Shown here piece by piece: positions 25,073 through 35,542 of a DNA stretch of 64,000 nt. The translations under genes were made by a program, and so were the position numbers. Source of the stretch: Cerioporus squamosus (lineage: Eukaryota > Basidiomycota > Agaricomycetes > Polyporales > Polyporaceae); assembly GCA_022592435.1 (NCBI GenBank), contig JABYQS010000094.1, positions 62,001 to 126,000 on the forward strand, given 5' to 3'. Below the pieces are notes generated by a model that was given only the letters and a program-made list of their open reading frames with translations, searched no databases and had not been told where the DNA came from. Numbering within the stretch: the first letter of the stretch is position 1; the number at the start of each line of letters is the position of its first letter.

Positions 25073-26372
25073 ATGGACCCACCACGCAGCAGCCAGGACT
25101 CCAGTACCCAGTCCGCACCCAGCGAGCGAGCCCCGCGCGGTGGCCACGAGGACTCTCCAGCAAGTGGCACGGCTGCAGTCGTCCATACCGCGTCCTTCAG
25201 GAGGCCCGTACCTCTGGTCCCTATCGCTATGCCTTCCCCGGCCACATCTCGAGAGGCCCTCAACTCATCCGCGCCACAGACCCCTCCGATTCCCCCTGCG
25301 ACCTCGAGCCACACCGTGCAGACGTCATCAGCCACCCATAACGCAGTAGCTGGTCCATCGCGCCTACCACGCACCGCAAGCCTGATACAAGAATCGGACG
25401 AGGAGGACAAGGCGGGCTCGTCTGGCCTCGAGGGCCGACAGCCAAGCCTCCACAGCAGGAGCGGCGGGAATGGCGGAAGCGGGCACTACGGCCACGGTGC
25501 TCACAGCGCAAGCATTCGGCGACCCGATCGCGCCGCGAGCTACCACGGCACCGTGCGCCAGCCAGATCGCTACCCCGTACCCCCCTCCAAGACCGTTCCC
25601 GCCACACCAACAGGGGTAGATCCCCAGCCCGGGGCGGGTACAGCGGAGAGCTCAACCCGGAGGCCATGATGTCGAGACGGTCGCAAATAGACTGGATCGT
25701 GCCGACGGCGATGGGACAGAACCCCGTGAACAGGCGCGGCGACGTCCTCTCCCAAGTGACGACGATCGTCACCGGGGAGAAGACGGTCGGAGAGCGGATC
25801 GAGCCTACGCTGGCTGCTGCGAGAGAGGAGAGAGTGAAAGCCGAGGCACGAGGTAAGCTCAGTCCGACGCTGGTGGCGGTCGCACAGCGCTGAAGTGATC
25901 ATTGCAGCGAAGGTCCATGGCTGGGCCCTGAACGCGGCGATCGGCGCACAAGTCATACTCGGCGCACTGACCACCGGCGTCGCTGCAGCAACCACAGGGA
26001 GACAGGTAAGCTCTCTGCCCTTTCCGAACCGAACCAAACCACTCACCTTGACCGTTTCACCAGACGTCGATAGCGACCTCCGTGCTCGGCGGGCTCTCCA
26101 CGCTCGCCGCGTCCTATCTCGCCAAAGCACGCGGCTCTGGGGAGCCCGAGGAGTCCGCGCGCAAGGCGCAGGACCTCAAGTCCTTCATCCGCGACTGCGA
26201 GGCGTTCAAGCTCGACCACGGGCACAAGGTCGGCCCGGACCACGACGACATGATCATGCGCTACCGGCGGCGGTTCGAGGAGATCATGGGAAACGAGTTC
26301 GAGGGCGTGGGCGACGACGTGAAGGTAAACAAGAAGAAAGAGAGGGAGAAGGCGGACGACTCGCCTGTCTGA
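25073..26372 (+). CDS. SLATT-domain two-TM protein with disordered N-terminus, frame break
   Basis: A Ser/Pro-rich disordered region (25073 to about 25635, including a PSRLPRTASLIQESDEEDK stretch) leads into a fungal SLATT domain. That starts RRSQIDWIVPT, contains EKTVGERIEPTL and two adjacent membrane helices (KVHGWALNAAIGAQVILGAL and SVLGGLSTLAASYLAKA), and ends in an amphipathic KSFIRDCEAFKLDHGHK segment. Introns are 25853-25907 and 26006-26063. The N-terminal frame stops at 25667-25669 while the SLATT frame starts with ATG 25666. Adding one G in the G-runs at 25631-25638 joins them as GAGYSGELNPEAMM. Alternatively translation begins at ATG 25666. SLATT domains in bacteria belong to predicted pore-forming effectors; the fungal role is unknown. 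Confidence 0.85.
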
Positions 26373-27962
26373 TGTTTGCTCCTCGTGTTGGTGCCGTTTC
26401 TGGGCGGATCGATTGGTAACGATCCGGGAAACACGAGTGGAACACGTCCTCATTGCCTACATCCTTACGTGAGTTGGCCATCCCTGGGGATTTGCACCAT
26501 GTAAGACTCAGGCTCTGTCTCTGCATCTGCCATCAATGTAATTGTACGACGTAATGATGTAGATTATTTGCTTGTACACGTACCATGCTCAGTAGCGAGG
26601 GGGGGAGGAAAGGCCTTAGTTCGCCGACGTAGATAACGATCTTCTGCCTGCGGACGACCTTGCACCACTGACAAGATCTGCTAGAATTGGTCAATAACCG
26701 GCGCATGAAGTAACAGTCAACGTGCACGTACAGCAATGTCTTCTATACCCTCACGGTTCGGATTAGCGATCATCGTTGATTGATGACCCTTGACAAATCT
26801 AACACAAGCTCCTCGTCTCTAAAGGTGAGCAGATTGGCATGATAGCTAAACCCTGGGCTGCGAGCTGCGGCGAGCAAGTAAGGATCGACGCGATCACGCA
26901 ACTACGAAGTGGACCGTCGCGTCCCTTGCTTGTTCGGCTCAGGCGTGACTTGTTCAACGCGCATGTCTCGGGCCTTGTGCCTCCATACGCGATATCCAAG
27001 GGATTGGGGGCAAGACATAGCAGCAACGAGGTGTGAGGTTCCTGTGTCTCTGAGTTAGCCCGCTGGACATGCGCCCTGCTGCTTATCAATCCGACTTGCT
27101 TACCAGTGCGATGCACCATCATTACTGGCAGGATTCAATGGCTGCTCCGGCTCCCGGAATCTTCATATTGACCTCGGGGATGGGGGATGCGTGAGGTGCG
27201 AGTCAGGCGTGCTCTGGATGAGCTGGCAGACATTCGCATATAGCCAAGTTAATGGTTGTAAGCTGGAAAGGGCGAGTAGCGTCTGACTAGCAGGTGTTCT
27301 CACAGCTACTTTCGTCAAGTAGGTACTCCTATCTCGCGAGAAGGCAGTTCATGAGGAGCCCATAGCTAGTGGCCACCGACCATACAAATTTACATGAATG
27401 CCAACTTGTAGACGAGCCTCTTCAAAGTTCAGGTTGTTGAGAGTACTTGAACCGAAGATTCGCCGGGTGGATCGATGGCCTAGATTGGTAAGCGAAGTAC
27501 GTAAAAGGCAGGCACTATCACCACGGTAAGTACCAACACCGCGTCTCTTCACCCGTTCTCCGTGCTTTCTCAGCGGCGAGGCGCGAAATGATTGGCTGCA
27601 GAGCCAGATTCTGGACCATTCGCACCCGTTTATCTCTCTTTTTTCATCACGGACGCCGCTGATAGGTCAGCGCACCCAAGCAAGGGGTTTGAAACGTCTT
27701 CGCAACGACTGCGATGACTTTGTCGTCTCCGAGCGGAGAACCGTTCGGGAGAGCATGGGCGCAGGGGTATAAGATAGCTACGGCCCAGGTTTGACGATTT
27801 CTCAGTCCACGATCCTTCACGACCACTCACATTCTCTGTACAACAGACCAAGGCCTTTCGACCGCTTCCTTTGGCTTGCGAGCCGTCTTCGCCTTTGCTC
27901 CCTAGGCTAGATCCGACCATCCAACCAGCCACACTCACCGGATTCTACGCAAGACAGTCAAC
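26373..27962. other. Spacer between the SLATT gene and the MFS transporter
   Basis: About 1.6 kb with no supported gene. The 3' part is the MFS promoter and leader, including a TATA-like element near 27768. Short ORFs on both strands show no family sequence. Confidence 0.45.
27768..27773 (+). promoter_or_regulatory. TATA-like box of the MFS gene
   Basis: TATAAG in a GGGGTATAAGATAGC context, 190 nt before the ATG at 27963. It is a fair match, and its distance would leave a leader of about 150 nt. Confidence 0.4.
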
Positions 27963-30024
27963 ATGCTCGCTCCGCCCTCCGTCAAGCCATCCGCCTCGAC
28001 CGTGCTGTCCCCCGCACAGACCCTTGTGGACGGCCGCGTCCCGCAGAAGTACTCCACCGCGCGCCGTTACGTGCTCCTCATCATCTTCTGCCTCGCGCAG
28101 TTCCTCGACGCGTTCAACAATTCGGCGCTCTTCTCCGCCATCCCGGCCCTCGTCACCTCGTTAGACATGAACGAGGCCGAGTCGACGTGGATCATCAGCG
28201 CGTTCCAGCTGACCTTCGCGTCATTCTTGCTCATTGTAAGTGTCCGCCCATGTCTGACCCTCGAGGGCCTTTGTTGATGCGCCTCTTTGCAGAGCGGACG
28301 TATCAGCGACGTCTACAACCCGAGTCAGTACCGCCGGCCATCTGTCTTCCATGATACCGGACCGCTAACCCGCCAGCAGAATTCGCGTTCATTGGAGGCG
28401 TCTCCGGGCTTGGTGTGCTATCGATCGGCGCCGGGTTCGTGACGAGCAAGATTCCGCTTATTGTCCTGCGCGCGCTCTGTGGCATAGCCGCGTCCATGAC
28501 CATCCCATCCGCCCTGACGCTCCTCGTCAACGTCTTCACGGAACCCGCGGAGCAGGCGCGCGCCATCGGCGTGTTCGGCGGCTGCGGGGCTGTCGGGAAT
28601 GGTGAGCTCTATTGACTTATGTGCGCCGGAATGGTTGCTCACTGGTCTTCCGTTCATAGTGCTCGGACTCATCATCGGTGCCATCTTCGTCCAATGGACC
28701 ACCTGGTCCTGGGTGTTTTGGTTCGTTGCACTGGTCTGCATGCCCATCGCAGTCCTCTGCATCTTTGTCATCCCGAAGCAAGAGCCCAAGGTCGACGATA
28801 TTGCCATTCGAGGCGGATCCAGGTGGAAGAGTCTCGACATCCTCGGTGTCTCAATTCTGACTGGTAAGGCGCATACCTCCTTGCATTGCATACTCGCCTC
28901 ACGTTAACACTCGCCCTCTCCAGCCGCTCTGGTTCTCTTCATCTTCGCCGTGACGTCCGGTACGACCTCAGGCTGGGGGTCAGCGGGTGTGCTCGCACCG
29001 CTCATCATCTCCGTCTTCATGGTCGCCGGATTCTTCTACTTCGAAACGACCATCCCTGCAGACCGTGCAGCCATACCGCCACGCACCTGGTTCCTCCCGA
29101 ACTTCCTCGTTCTGTTCTTCACGGCTCTCCTGCCATTCTTCTGGTGGACGACGGTCTTCACGATCTACACGACGCTCTGGCAGGACGTCTGGCACTGGAG
29201 TGCCATCTCGACGGCCATTCACATGTGCGTATACCTCATTCTGGCACTGGTTCTCGCAGGCAGGAGACTGACGTTAACTTACCCCTCAGGATCCCCATCG
29301 GAGTCCTCGCCTTCGCCATGAGCTTTACGGGCTCGCTCTCGCGTGTCATCAACTCTAAATGGATCATTCTCTTCGGCGAAGGCCTCTGCATCATCGCCAC
29401 GATCCTCTTCGCGTTCGCCGACAGTCCCGCGAAGTACTGGCCATACGTCTTCCCAGCCTTCGTGCTCGGCTCCGCAGGCGCCATGCTCACCTACACACAT
29501 ACCAAGTAAGTTCCCCCTCCCGTCCTGTGGAAATATTGCATACTGACCGGCGTCTTCGCAGCATCGCCATCTTCCGCACGAGCCCGTCGTCCATGGCAGG
29601 CACCGTCGGGGCGATCTTCAACGGCGCTCTCCAGCTTGGGTCCGCAGTCGGCATCTCCGCGGTCGGCTCGATCGAGGCGAGCGTCGAGGCCACGCACGGC
29701 GGCCCGGAGACGTACGCTGGACGGGCCGCGGCGTTCTGGTTCCTACTCGCGCTCGTTGTCATCGAGTTCTTCTCGATGCTCGTCTTCTACCGCATCAGCA
29801 AAGAGGGCACCGCGGAGACGGACACGGCGGTTGCGCAGATGGAGAAAAAGCTTGAGGACGTCGAGGAGGCCGTCGTCGAGAAAGCCGTCGGGCGTGCTGA
29901 GTTTGAGTTGGAGGGTGAGCGCACCCCGGCAGTCGAGCAACCCGAGTTCATCAAGGATGCTTCTACTGATGAAGAACGCGTCGAGGTCAGCGAGTCGCCT
30001 GTACAGGGTGACCTGAACGTATAG
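27963..30024 (+). CDS. MFS transporter, DHA2-like drug/proton antiporter
   Basis: Seven exons keep one frame: 27963-28235, 28293-28323, 28380-28601, 28660-28862, 28924-29224, 29290-29505 and 29562-30024 (569 residues). The protein has many membrane segments, consistent with about 14. The first helix begins YVLLIIFCLAQFLDAF, and loop 2-3 carries SGRISDVYNPK, the motif A equivalent. RALCGIAASMTIPSALTLLV and IIGAIFVQWTTWSWVFWF resemble DHA2 motifs. The C-terminus is acidic and rich in Glu, about 80 residues long, and probably cytosolic. Substrates are unknown; the group includes aminotriazole- and multidrug-resistance pumps. No neighbour suggests a pathway. Confidence 0.88.
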
Positions 30025-30372
30025 AGTCATGGTTTGTATTGCACTTGGACATTGTTTTATTGGGGTCTTTCTTTCCACATCGTCACTTGCGTTGCACCAA
30101 GGGTTTATAGATCTCGCTTTCCATACCTTCATACCGGCCTAGTGGTTCCTAGTACGATAGACTGCACGCACATATAGCCGATAGAGTTACACCTGTATCC
30201 ATAGTTCAGCATTTCTTCCGTAATGATCAGCACGACAGTTGAATGAACGCGGCATTTTCTGTCGGAAAGCACGACTGTAATCTACTGAACTAGCCCGTAT
30301 GTACTGTCCTAGAGGCTCGTTCTAGTACTGAGTACTGACGGGAGGTAGGAGGAGGTAGGTTAATCCCGCGCG

Positions 30373-30380
30373 TGACGTCA
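30373..30380. promoter_or_regulatory. CRE-like palindrome TGACGTCA
   Basis: An exact 8-nt CREB/ATF-type site in the intergenic region. It is about 950 nt from the next start, so a regulatory role is only possible. Confidence 0.25.
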
Positions 30381-31278
30381 TCGTCATCCTTGGTGATACT
30401 ACGAGCGCTTGCCCAGTGTGCTCTCGTGTCGAACTTACGATGTACCTCCGGCATACCTACCTTCCCTCACTCGTCTATGCATCTTCCTTTAAACTTTCTT
30501 GGACCTGAATACTGATGGCGAGTACCTATCTGGTTGAGCGACTGATCCCAGAGTCACTAGTAACCCAAACTTATCATGGACGGCCGGGCGACGCGGCTCC
30601 AGCATGGAGCGTAACCTTCGAGTCGGAGCCTGCTCTGAGGTGCTCACAGTGCAGCAGCAGCTAAGCACACAACTCGCTACTTGGCCGCAGACAGCAAGCT
30701 ACCTGCGCGTACACACTGAGGGCGAGCGACGATATGGAATAGTGGTGGGTTCTATGCCGGCGTGTCTCAGAGAAGAATGGGGTGCACGTCGACTGCGCCA
30801 TCGGTCCCGTCGGCCGCTGAAGTGCATTCCCAACCAATCTCAGCCTACTGATGGACCAGGCTACGTAACCCCACGTGGTGAGTACCAGCCAAGCCCTTTT
30901 GCTATGCCCGGTGTATGTCCTCAGTGAGCGTTCGTTGCAGTGCGTCCGGAACCTAATCATCCTACGTTGGCACAGCCGGGCTTGTAGGGCAATCGACTGA
31001 AAGTACTTATCTGTCATGCTACCGGATGTCCCTCGGGGCATATGGGTATGTCTAAGCATGTTTGAATGGGGCCAGGCCACATGTGAACGCTTGCAGCCTC
31101 AGCAGGTCAGTGGAGCGCAATGAATTCCGTGTGGCAGTCGGAGAGACTGGCCCACGGGGCCGCGCTGATCCAATTTCGGTTTTCTAGGTGACACCGTCTG
31201 CGCGACCTAATGTCCACCTTTTGGCCACCGGACCCGACGGGAGCGACGCCTGGGTATATGAAGGCGCTGACCTCCAGC

Positions 31279-31284
31279 TATAAA
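31279..31284 (+). promoter_or_regulatory. TATA box of the small secreted protein gene
   Basis: TATAAA within AGCTATAAAGGACC, 39 nt before the ATG at 31323. It is a strong consensus match at close range, implying a very short leader. Confidence 0.6.
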
Positions 31285-31322
31285 GGACCTTGCTCGCGTC
31301 CTACTCCAACCCCAACGTCAGC

Positions 31323-31928
31323 ATGCGATTCTCACTTGCAACCATCCTGTCGACGTGGGCCATCCTCGCCGGGGTCTGCGCCTCCCAGACTGTGGCCCTG
31401 ACCACGGTACTACCACGGCGCCCGCCAACGGTGCAGTCATTGCGCCTGGTGACAGCTTCCCCTTCTCGTTCCAAGCGGCACCGTTCGGCACGCAAGTCTG
31501 CTTCTCTGCGTATGACGGCGTCAACATCTACCTCAGCACGTCGCCTCCTACAGCCGCAGATGTCACGAGCGATGCATCGCGATCGTGCGCGCTGGTCAAC
31601 GGTAGCTTCGTTGCCGACTTGGGAAGCTACGTTGTCCCGCACTTCAGTCAGTAGCGCGTCCAATCACAGCGTACCCACCGTATACTGATGTTGCATGGTA
31701 GGTGGACTTCCCCCAGTCGGTCCGACTGGCTTCCCGCCGTCCAACTTCACGATGCCGACCCTGGACGTCGCAGACGACACCACTCTGTACCTGTCGGTCA
31801 TCGAGATATTCAACGATTGCAAGGTATGTTCCGAATGTGTTGCCTTGACGATTTGATCGCTTACGCATCTCGTCTAGGCTGGTGGCTTCTTCTGTGGAAT
31901 CGAGACTACCACTGTCGTGTATGCATGA
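31323..31928 (+). CDS. Small secreted protein, frame break after signal peptide
   Basis: Begins with a signal peptide (MRFSLATILSTWAILAGVCA) and continues into a mature domain rich in Thr, Pro, Gly and Ser: APANGAVIAPGDSFPFSF, then YLSTSPPTAADV, then FPPSNFTMPTLDVAD and LYLSVIEIFNDC. Introns are 31647-31701 and 31824-31877. The last exon encodes AGGFFCGIETTTVVYA. Signal peptide and domain lie in different frames; one missing G at 31406-31407 (ACGGTACT) would join them as LTTGTTTAPANG. Architecture and length (about 150 residues) fit a family of small secreted proteins common in polypores, of unknown function. A good TATA box supports a real gene. Confidence 0.7.
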
Positions 31929-32252
31929 ACTCGAGCGGTCGGTGTTGTGTTTCCAGGTACCGTAATATGACATCTAATCGTGCTTTCTGTACTGTCTGCT
32001 ATGGCTCATTTCGCAAATCGCTCACCTGTACTTCGGCGAGCAACTAGCGGAGATCCGGGCCGGTGATATATTGAGGGAAATTGGGTCAGGTTCGACTGCG
32101 AGAGGAGCAAGCGACGTCATCGTTTCCTATGGACTAATTCTGGACAGACGCACGACAGTACATATATAACCCGGTTCTGGAGGTGGAAGCTCCTCTTCAC
32201 AACATAACGAATACCCTCACTTTCTTGCCTGGGTTTCTCTTGTATCATCATA
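31929..32252. other. Short promoter-containing spacer
   Basis: 324 nt between two small genes. It carries a GACGTCAT half-CRE near 32112 and a TATATAA at 32163-32169. Confidence 0.5.
32163..32169 (+). promoter_or_regulatory. TATA box of the Cys-rich mini-protein gene
   Basis: TATATAA, 84 nt upstream of ATG 32253, in an otherwise GC-balanced spacer. Confidence 0.5.
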
Positions 32253-32601
32253 ATGGGGTACGTTCCCATCCTCATCGTAACAAAACCATGTAGGCATTTT
32301 CTGATGCTCCTCTCAGTATCATCATTTCCTGCGTCGTAGGTACGTCTACAATCCTATGGTATGTTGCGCCTTGGGTGCCGCTGACGCGCTTCCACCACAG
32401 GGGTTTTCGCGTGCATCGCGGACGCGATATGCACGGTAGTCTCTCTCGACGTCGGCTGCGTTGAATGCATCGTCGCAGGTCAGTGTGCTCTCTATTCCGG
32501 CTCTTAACACGTCGGTTTACTTACTCACATTTACGCCAGCTGTCGTTGAAGGGGTCGCTGCCGTGATCGCATGCTTGACTTGCGGCTTGTGTTGCGCGTG
32601 A
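32253..32601 (+). CDS. Tiny Cys-rich hydrophobic protein in four exons
   Basis: Too short for ordinary ORF scans, but the splice sites are consistent. Exons are 32253-32257, 32317-32339, 32401-32478 and 32540-32601, joined in frame. The product is about 55 residues: GIIISCVVG, then VFACIADAICTVVSLDVGC, then VECIVAAVVEGVAAVIACLTC and a GLCCA end. It is almost wholly hydrophobic with nine cysteines. This matches a pattern of small agaricomycete proteins of the form MGxIxxI...CLTCGxC, whose function is not known. The stop TGA overlaps a donor-like GTGAGT at 32599, so a spliced tail from about 32651 is possible. Confidence 0.65.
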
Positions 32602-33063
32602 GTGCGCCAGAAAACGCACCTCTTCCATGGTACTCACCTCATTTATCAGAGCCGTGGTATGAGTTGGGGCTCCGGGAAGAGCACAGTTCCCGGAGCCCGC
32701 GACTTCGCCTCTTACGAATTGCCATGTTCTGGACGACTATGACGATGATCTACGATTTGGACTCACGCTGTACTGATAGTACTGAACATTCGTCTAATAT
32801 TATACCTCGCTTTGGCTTTGGCTCACAGGTAGCGCGTTTAAGGAGCAACTTGAGCAACGAGAGCGAGTATGAAGGAGAGCACCGGGTGGCATAAGTGACA
32901 CATCCCGATGATTTTGCACTTGGCAACGATGTGCCATATGTCGAACACATTCTGCTCCGTTTCCGTGGGTATTAATGACACCACGTACATATCATGCTAT
33001 TATACACATATCGTCGTGCGGTCGGAGCGATGTTGCTCTCCTTCAGACTTCTCAGGATCACCT
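32602..33063. other. Spacer with a possible alternative last exon
   Basis: 462 nt. An acceptor-like TTTATCAG at 32643-32650 could add a short tail to the preceding gene. No other coding sequence supported. Confidence 0.35.
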
Positions 33064-34845
33064 TCAATAGAACCCCATACGATCCCAATCCCCAGCCTCC
33101 TGACCCTCTTTCATCCACCCAATCCTATCAGCCGTAAGCCCCGCAGCACGAATGAACAGGGTACCATCGAGCAGCTCCGCGCCCTCCAGGCCAAGCCCCG
33201 CAAAGTCTCCAGCAGCACGGTGCCCATACAGCGTTGCGTCATGCATGAGCGCGCGCTGCGTCTTGCACAGGTGCTCCGCAGGGTGGACGATCGTCGTCTG
33301 CACAATCGGGAGCCACGGGTTCGGGGCGGCGTCGTTGGGGGTGAGCGTGTCCTTGAACGGCTTCGTGGCAGGGGCACCCGGGGGAACGGGCCACGCGGTG
33401 ACATTCTCGTAGAAGGCGCGGATAGCCAGCGGCGGGCGGCCCCGTGCGATGTACCATGAGAGCGAGACGGAGAAGTAGGTGCGCAGAAGGACGACGGCGG
33501 AGGGCGGGGAGAGGTATGCGACGAGCGACGGAAGGAAGATCGAAGACGTCACCAGGTGCATGCTGCAAGAGCACATCAGAGATCCTGCTGGGTAGAGCAA
33601 TGGCGAGAGAGACGTACTAGAAGAAATCCGCGTTGAACTGCTTCTTCGGGGCCCTCTCGCGCGCACCCCAACCGCCAACACCATACACAAGGGCTGCCAT
33701 CCAAGCCAGCTCTTCGATCTTCTTCGCGATGGCGTCCGCAGTCGCGCCTTCGCCCTCGAGCTCCGCAGCCCACTGGTTGGTGAGCTCGACGACGGTCTCC
33801 CCAATCCGCGCGTTCACGTGCTCGAACATAGACACCTCCATCGCGGTGGGCAGATCCAGGCTTGCCGGAGCGAAGCGTTTGTCGGCGAGGACGCGCGCGA
33901 GGATCGTGAACGCGTGCACGCCGGCCTTCTTGTCAGTTCCGTTGGCGGAGACGGTATTGTTTGCAAAAGACGCCTTGCTCAAGGAAAGCGAAGGGAGTAG
34001 AGCGGTGAGGCGTTCGACAGCAGAAGCTGCGGAGTTCGCCCGGAAGAGCGAGGGCGGGGTCAGGGCTTCACCATCGTCGTGATGGACGGCAGCCTGTGCG
34101 ATGCCTACATAAGGCGTTGTAAGAGAGGGTGCAGTGATAGACAGAGACCTTAACGTACCCTCCGCGACAAGTCCCATGAGCCCAAACTCGAGGCCGTTGC
34201 CCACGTGGATCATCGGATGGACGATGGCGGCCAAGAAGCGGTTCAGCATCCTGGGATGCCCCTCGATACCTGGACCGCCGACGTTGGCCTTGGACGAGAA
34301 TACGTACTCCTCCAGCACGTCTGTTACGTCCTTCTTCAGCAAGACGGCGCGGAAGTACTCCAGGTAGGAGTTGTAAAACCTGAGCAAATATAGGGTCGGT
34401 CAGGCTTCCCAGGCAGGCTACGAGTGCACGATATCTCGACTTACTCGCGCTTGCCAAGGTGCGTCCACAAGTTGTCCTCGGTGATAGGCTCCGGAGACTC
34501 GAATGCGGGCTTCATGTAGACGACGTGAGTCTGGTACGCCTCCTCGATGAGCCGCCCGCCCGCCCCCAGGGCGTAGATGGCGACCAGGTGATGAGACGCA
34601 TGACTATTGGGGGACAGTGGGGTCAGTCCTTGAACTCCGGAACATCAGAGACGACGACCGACGCACTTGTGGAAGCCTCTGTCGTTGAAGAACGCATGCC
34701 ACTTAACATGGTCGTCCTTCAGGGTCTTGACCAACGCCTCGCTCGACGCCCGAGTTATGCCCGGAAGACGTGCAGGCGACCGACTAGAAGGCGCCTCCGA
34801 GGGAAGAGGGAAGAACGTGTCGAGCTCTGTGGTCTTGAGAGGCAT
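33064..34845 (-). CDS. Questin-oxidase-like protein (DUF4243), copy 1
   Basis: Family of Baeyer-Villiger-type oxygenases that includes questin oxidase and AflY-like enzymes. Five exons, 34845-34667, 34603-34445, 34379-34159, 34104-33618 and 33562-33064, give 514 residues in one frame. Blocks: VKWHAFFNDRGFHNHASHHL, AIYALGAGGRLIEEAY, THLGKREFYNSYLEYF, then HPMIHVGNGLEFGLMG and AQAAVHHDD, and later RARPPLAIRAFYENV-like sequence with HPAEHLCKTQRAL. The many conserved histidines fit the family. Copy 2 at 40763-42569 has the same exon pattern. The substrate is unknown; no polyketide synthase lies nearby, so a metabolite cluster is not implied by this window. Confidence 0.85.
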
Positions 34846-35542
34846 GATGTTCGCGGATCGTCAGGAACCAGTGAGCGTGGTTGCTTTACGGATGGTGGTT
34901 CTGCATTCTCCTTGATCCTGCCACACGCCCATATTTGTACTCGTGCGGATTAGACTCTGATCTTCCGTGGACACTCACCAAGAACTTGCATTGGGAGCGC
35001 TTGGTGTGCCGAATGACAACCAGAGGCACAGGCCTGCGCACGAAGAGACGTCGCGTGGGACGAAACTGAATTCCCTCACCTAAGGACGAGGCGTTTCGGG
35101 CACGAGACCAGGCGGTGTTTACTCAGCGTTCCCACTAGGCAACCACTAAGAGTGTGCGAGACGTGTGCCGGCGTCGGGCGCGCCGATGTCGGTACGTGGC
35201 CCAACGGCTCGCGCGTCGCATGTCGCATGTTTCGATCTGCCGTTTTGCCTGTCTAAGCTGGTGGCTGCGACGTACCAACAAACGCTGCTTCGCTCCTCTA
35301 GCGGATGCGGAGGTGCAGTGGATCTCACTTGGCACGAGACCTTTCGCTGACTACTTATGTACCTGTTTGGAGTGGCCAACAGTCAGCACGTGCGTGGCCT
35401 CAGAGTCATATTACCGCCCGAACTCAAGTACTTACAGTACTTGCCTCTGTCGTCTTTGGTTAGGTCGCGCGAACAGTGCGCATCGAAAGAAATAAACAAT
35501 ACCAGCCGATTGCGTGCGAGCAGGGACCTTCCCAACTTGACT
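34846..35542. other. Spacer upstream of questin-oxidase-like copy 1
   Basis: About 700 nt between the start of questin-oxidase-like copy 1 and the end of the next permease. Nothing recognised. Confidence 0.45.

Larger units (their letters stand above)
30025..31322. other. Spacer between the MFS gene and the secreted-protein gene
   Basis: 1.3 kb. A perfect CRE palindrome (TGACGTCA) lies at 30373-30380 and a TATA box at 31279-31284. No supported coding sequence. Confidence 0.45.

Noticed and set aside
33064..34845. Indoleamine 2,3-dioxygenase as identity of the oxidase-like genes
   Set aside because: The blocks FHNHASHHL, THLG and HPMIHVGNGLEFG belong to the DUF4243 questin-oxidase family, not to the heme dioxygenase.
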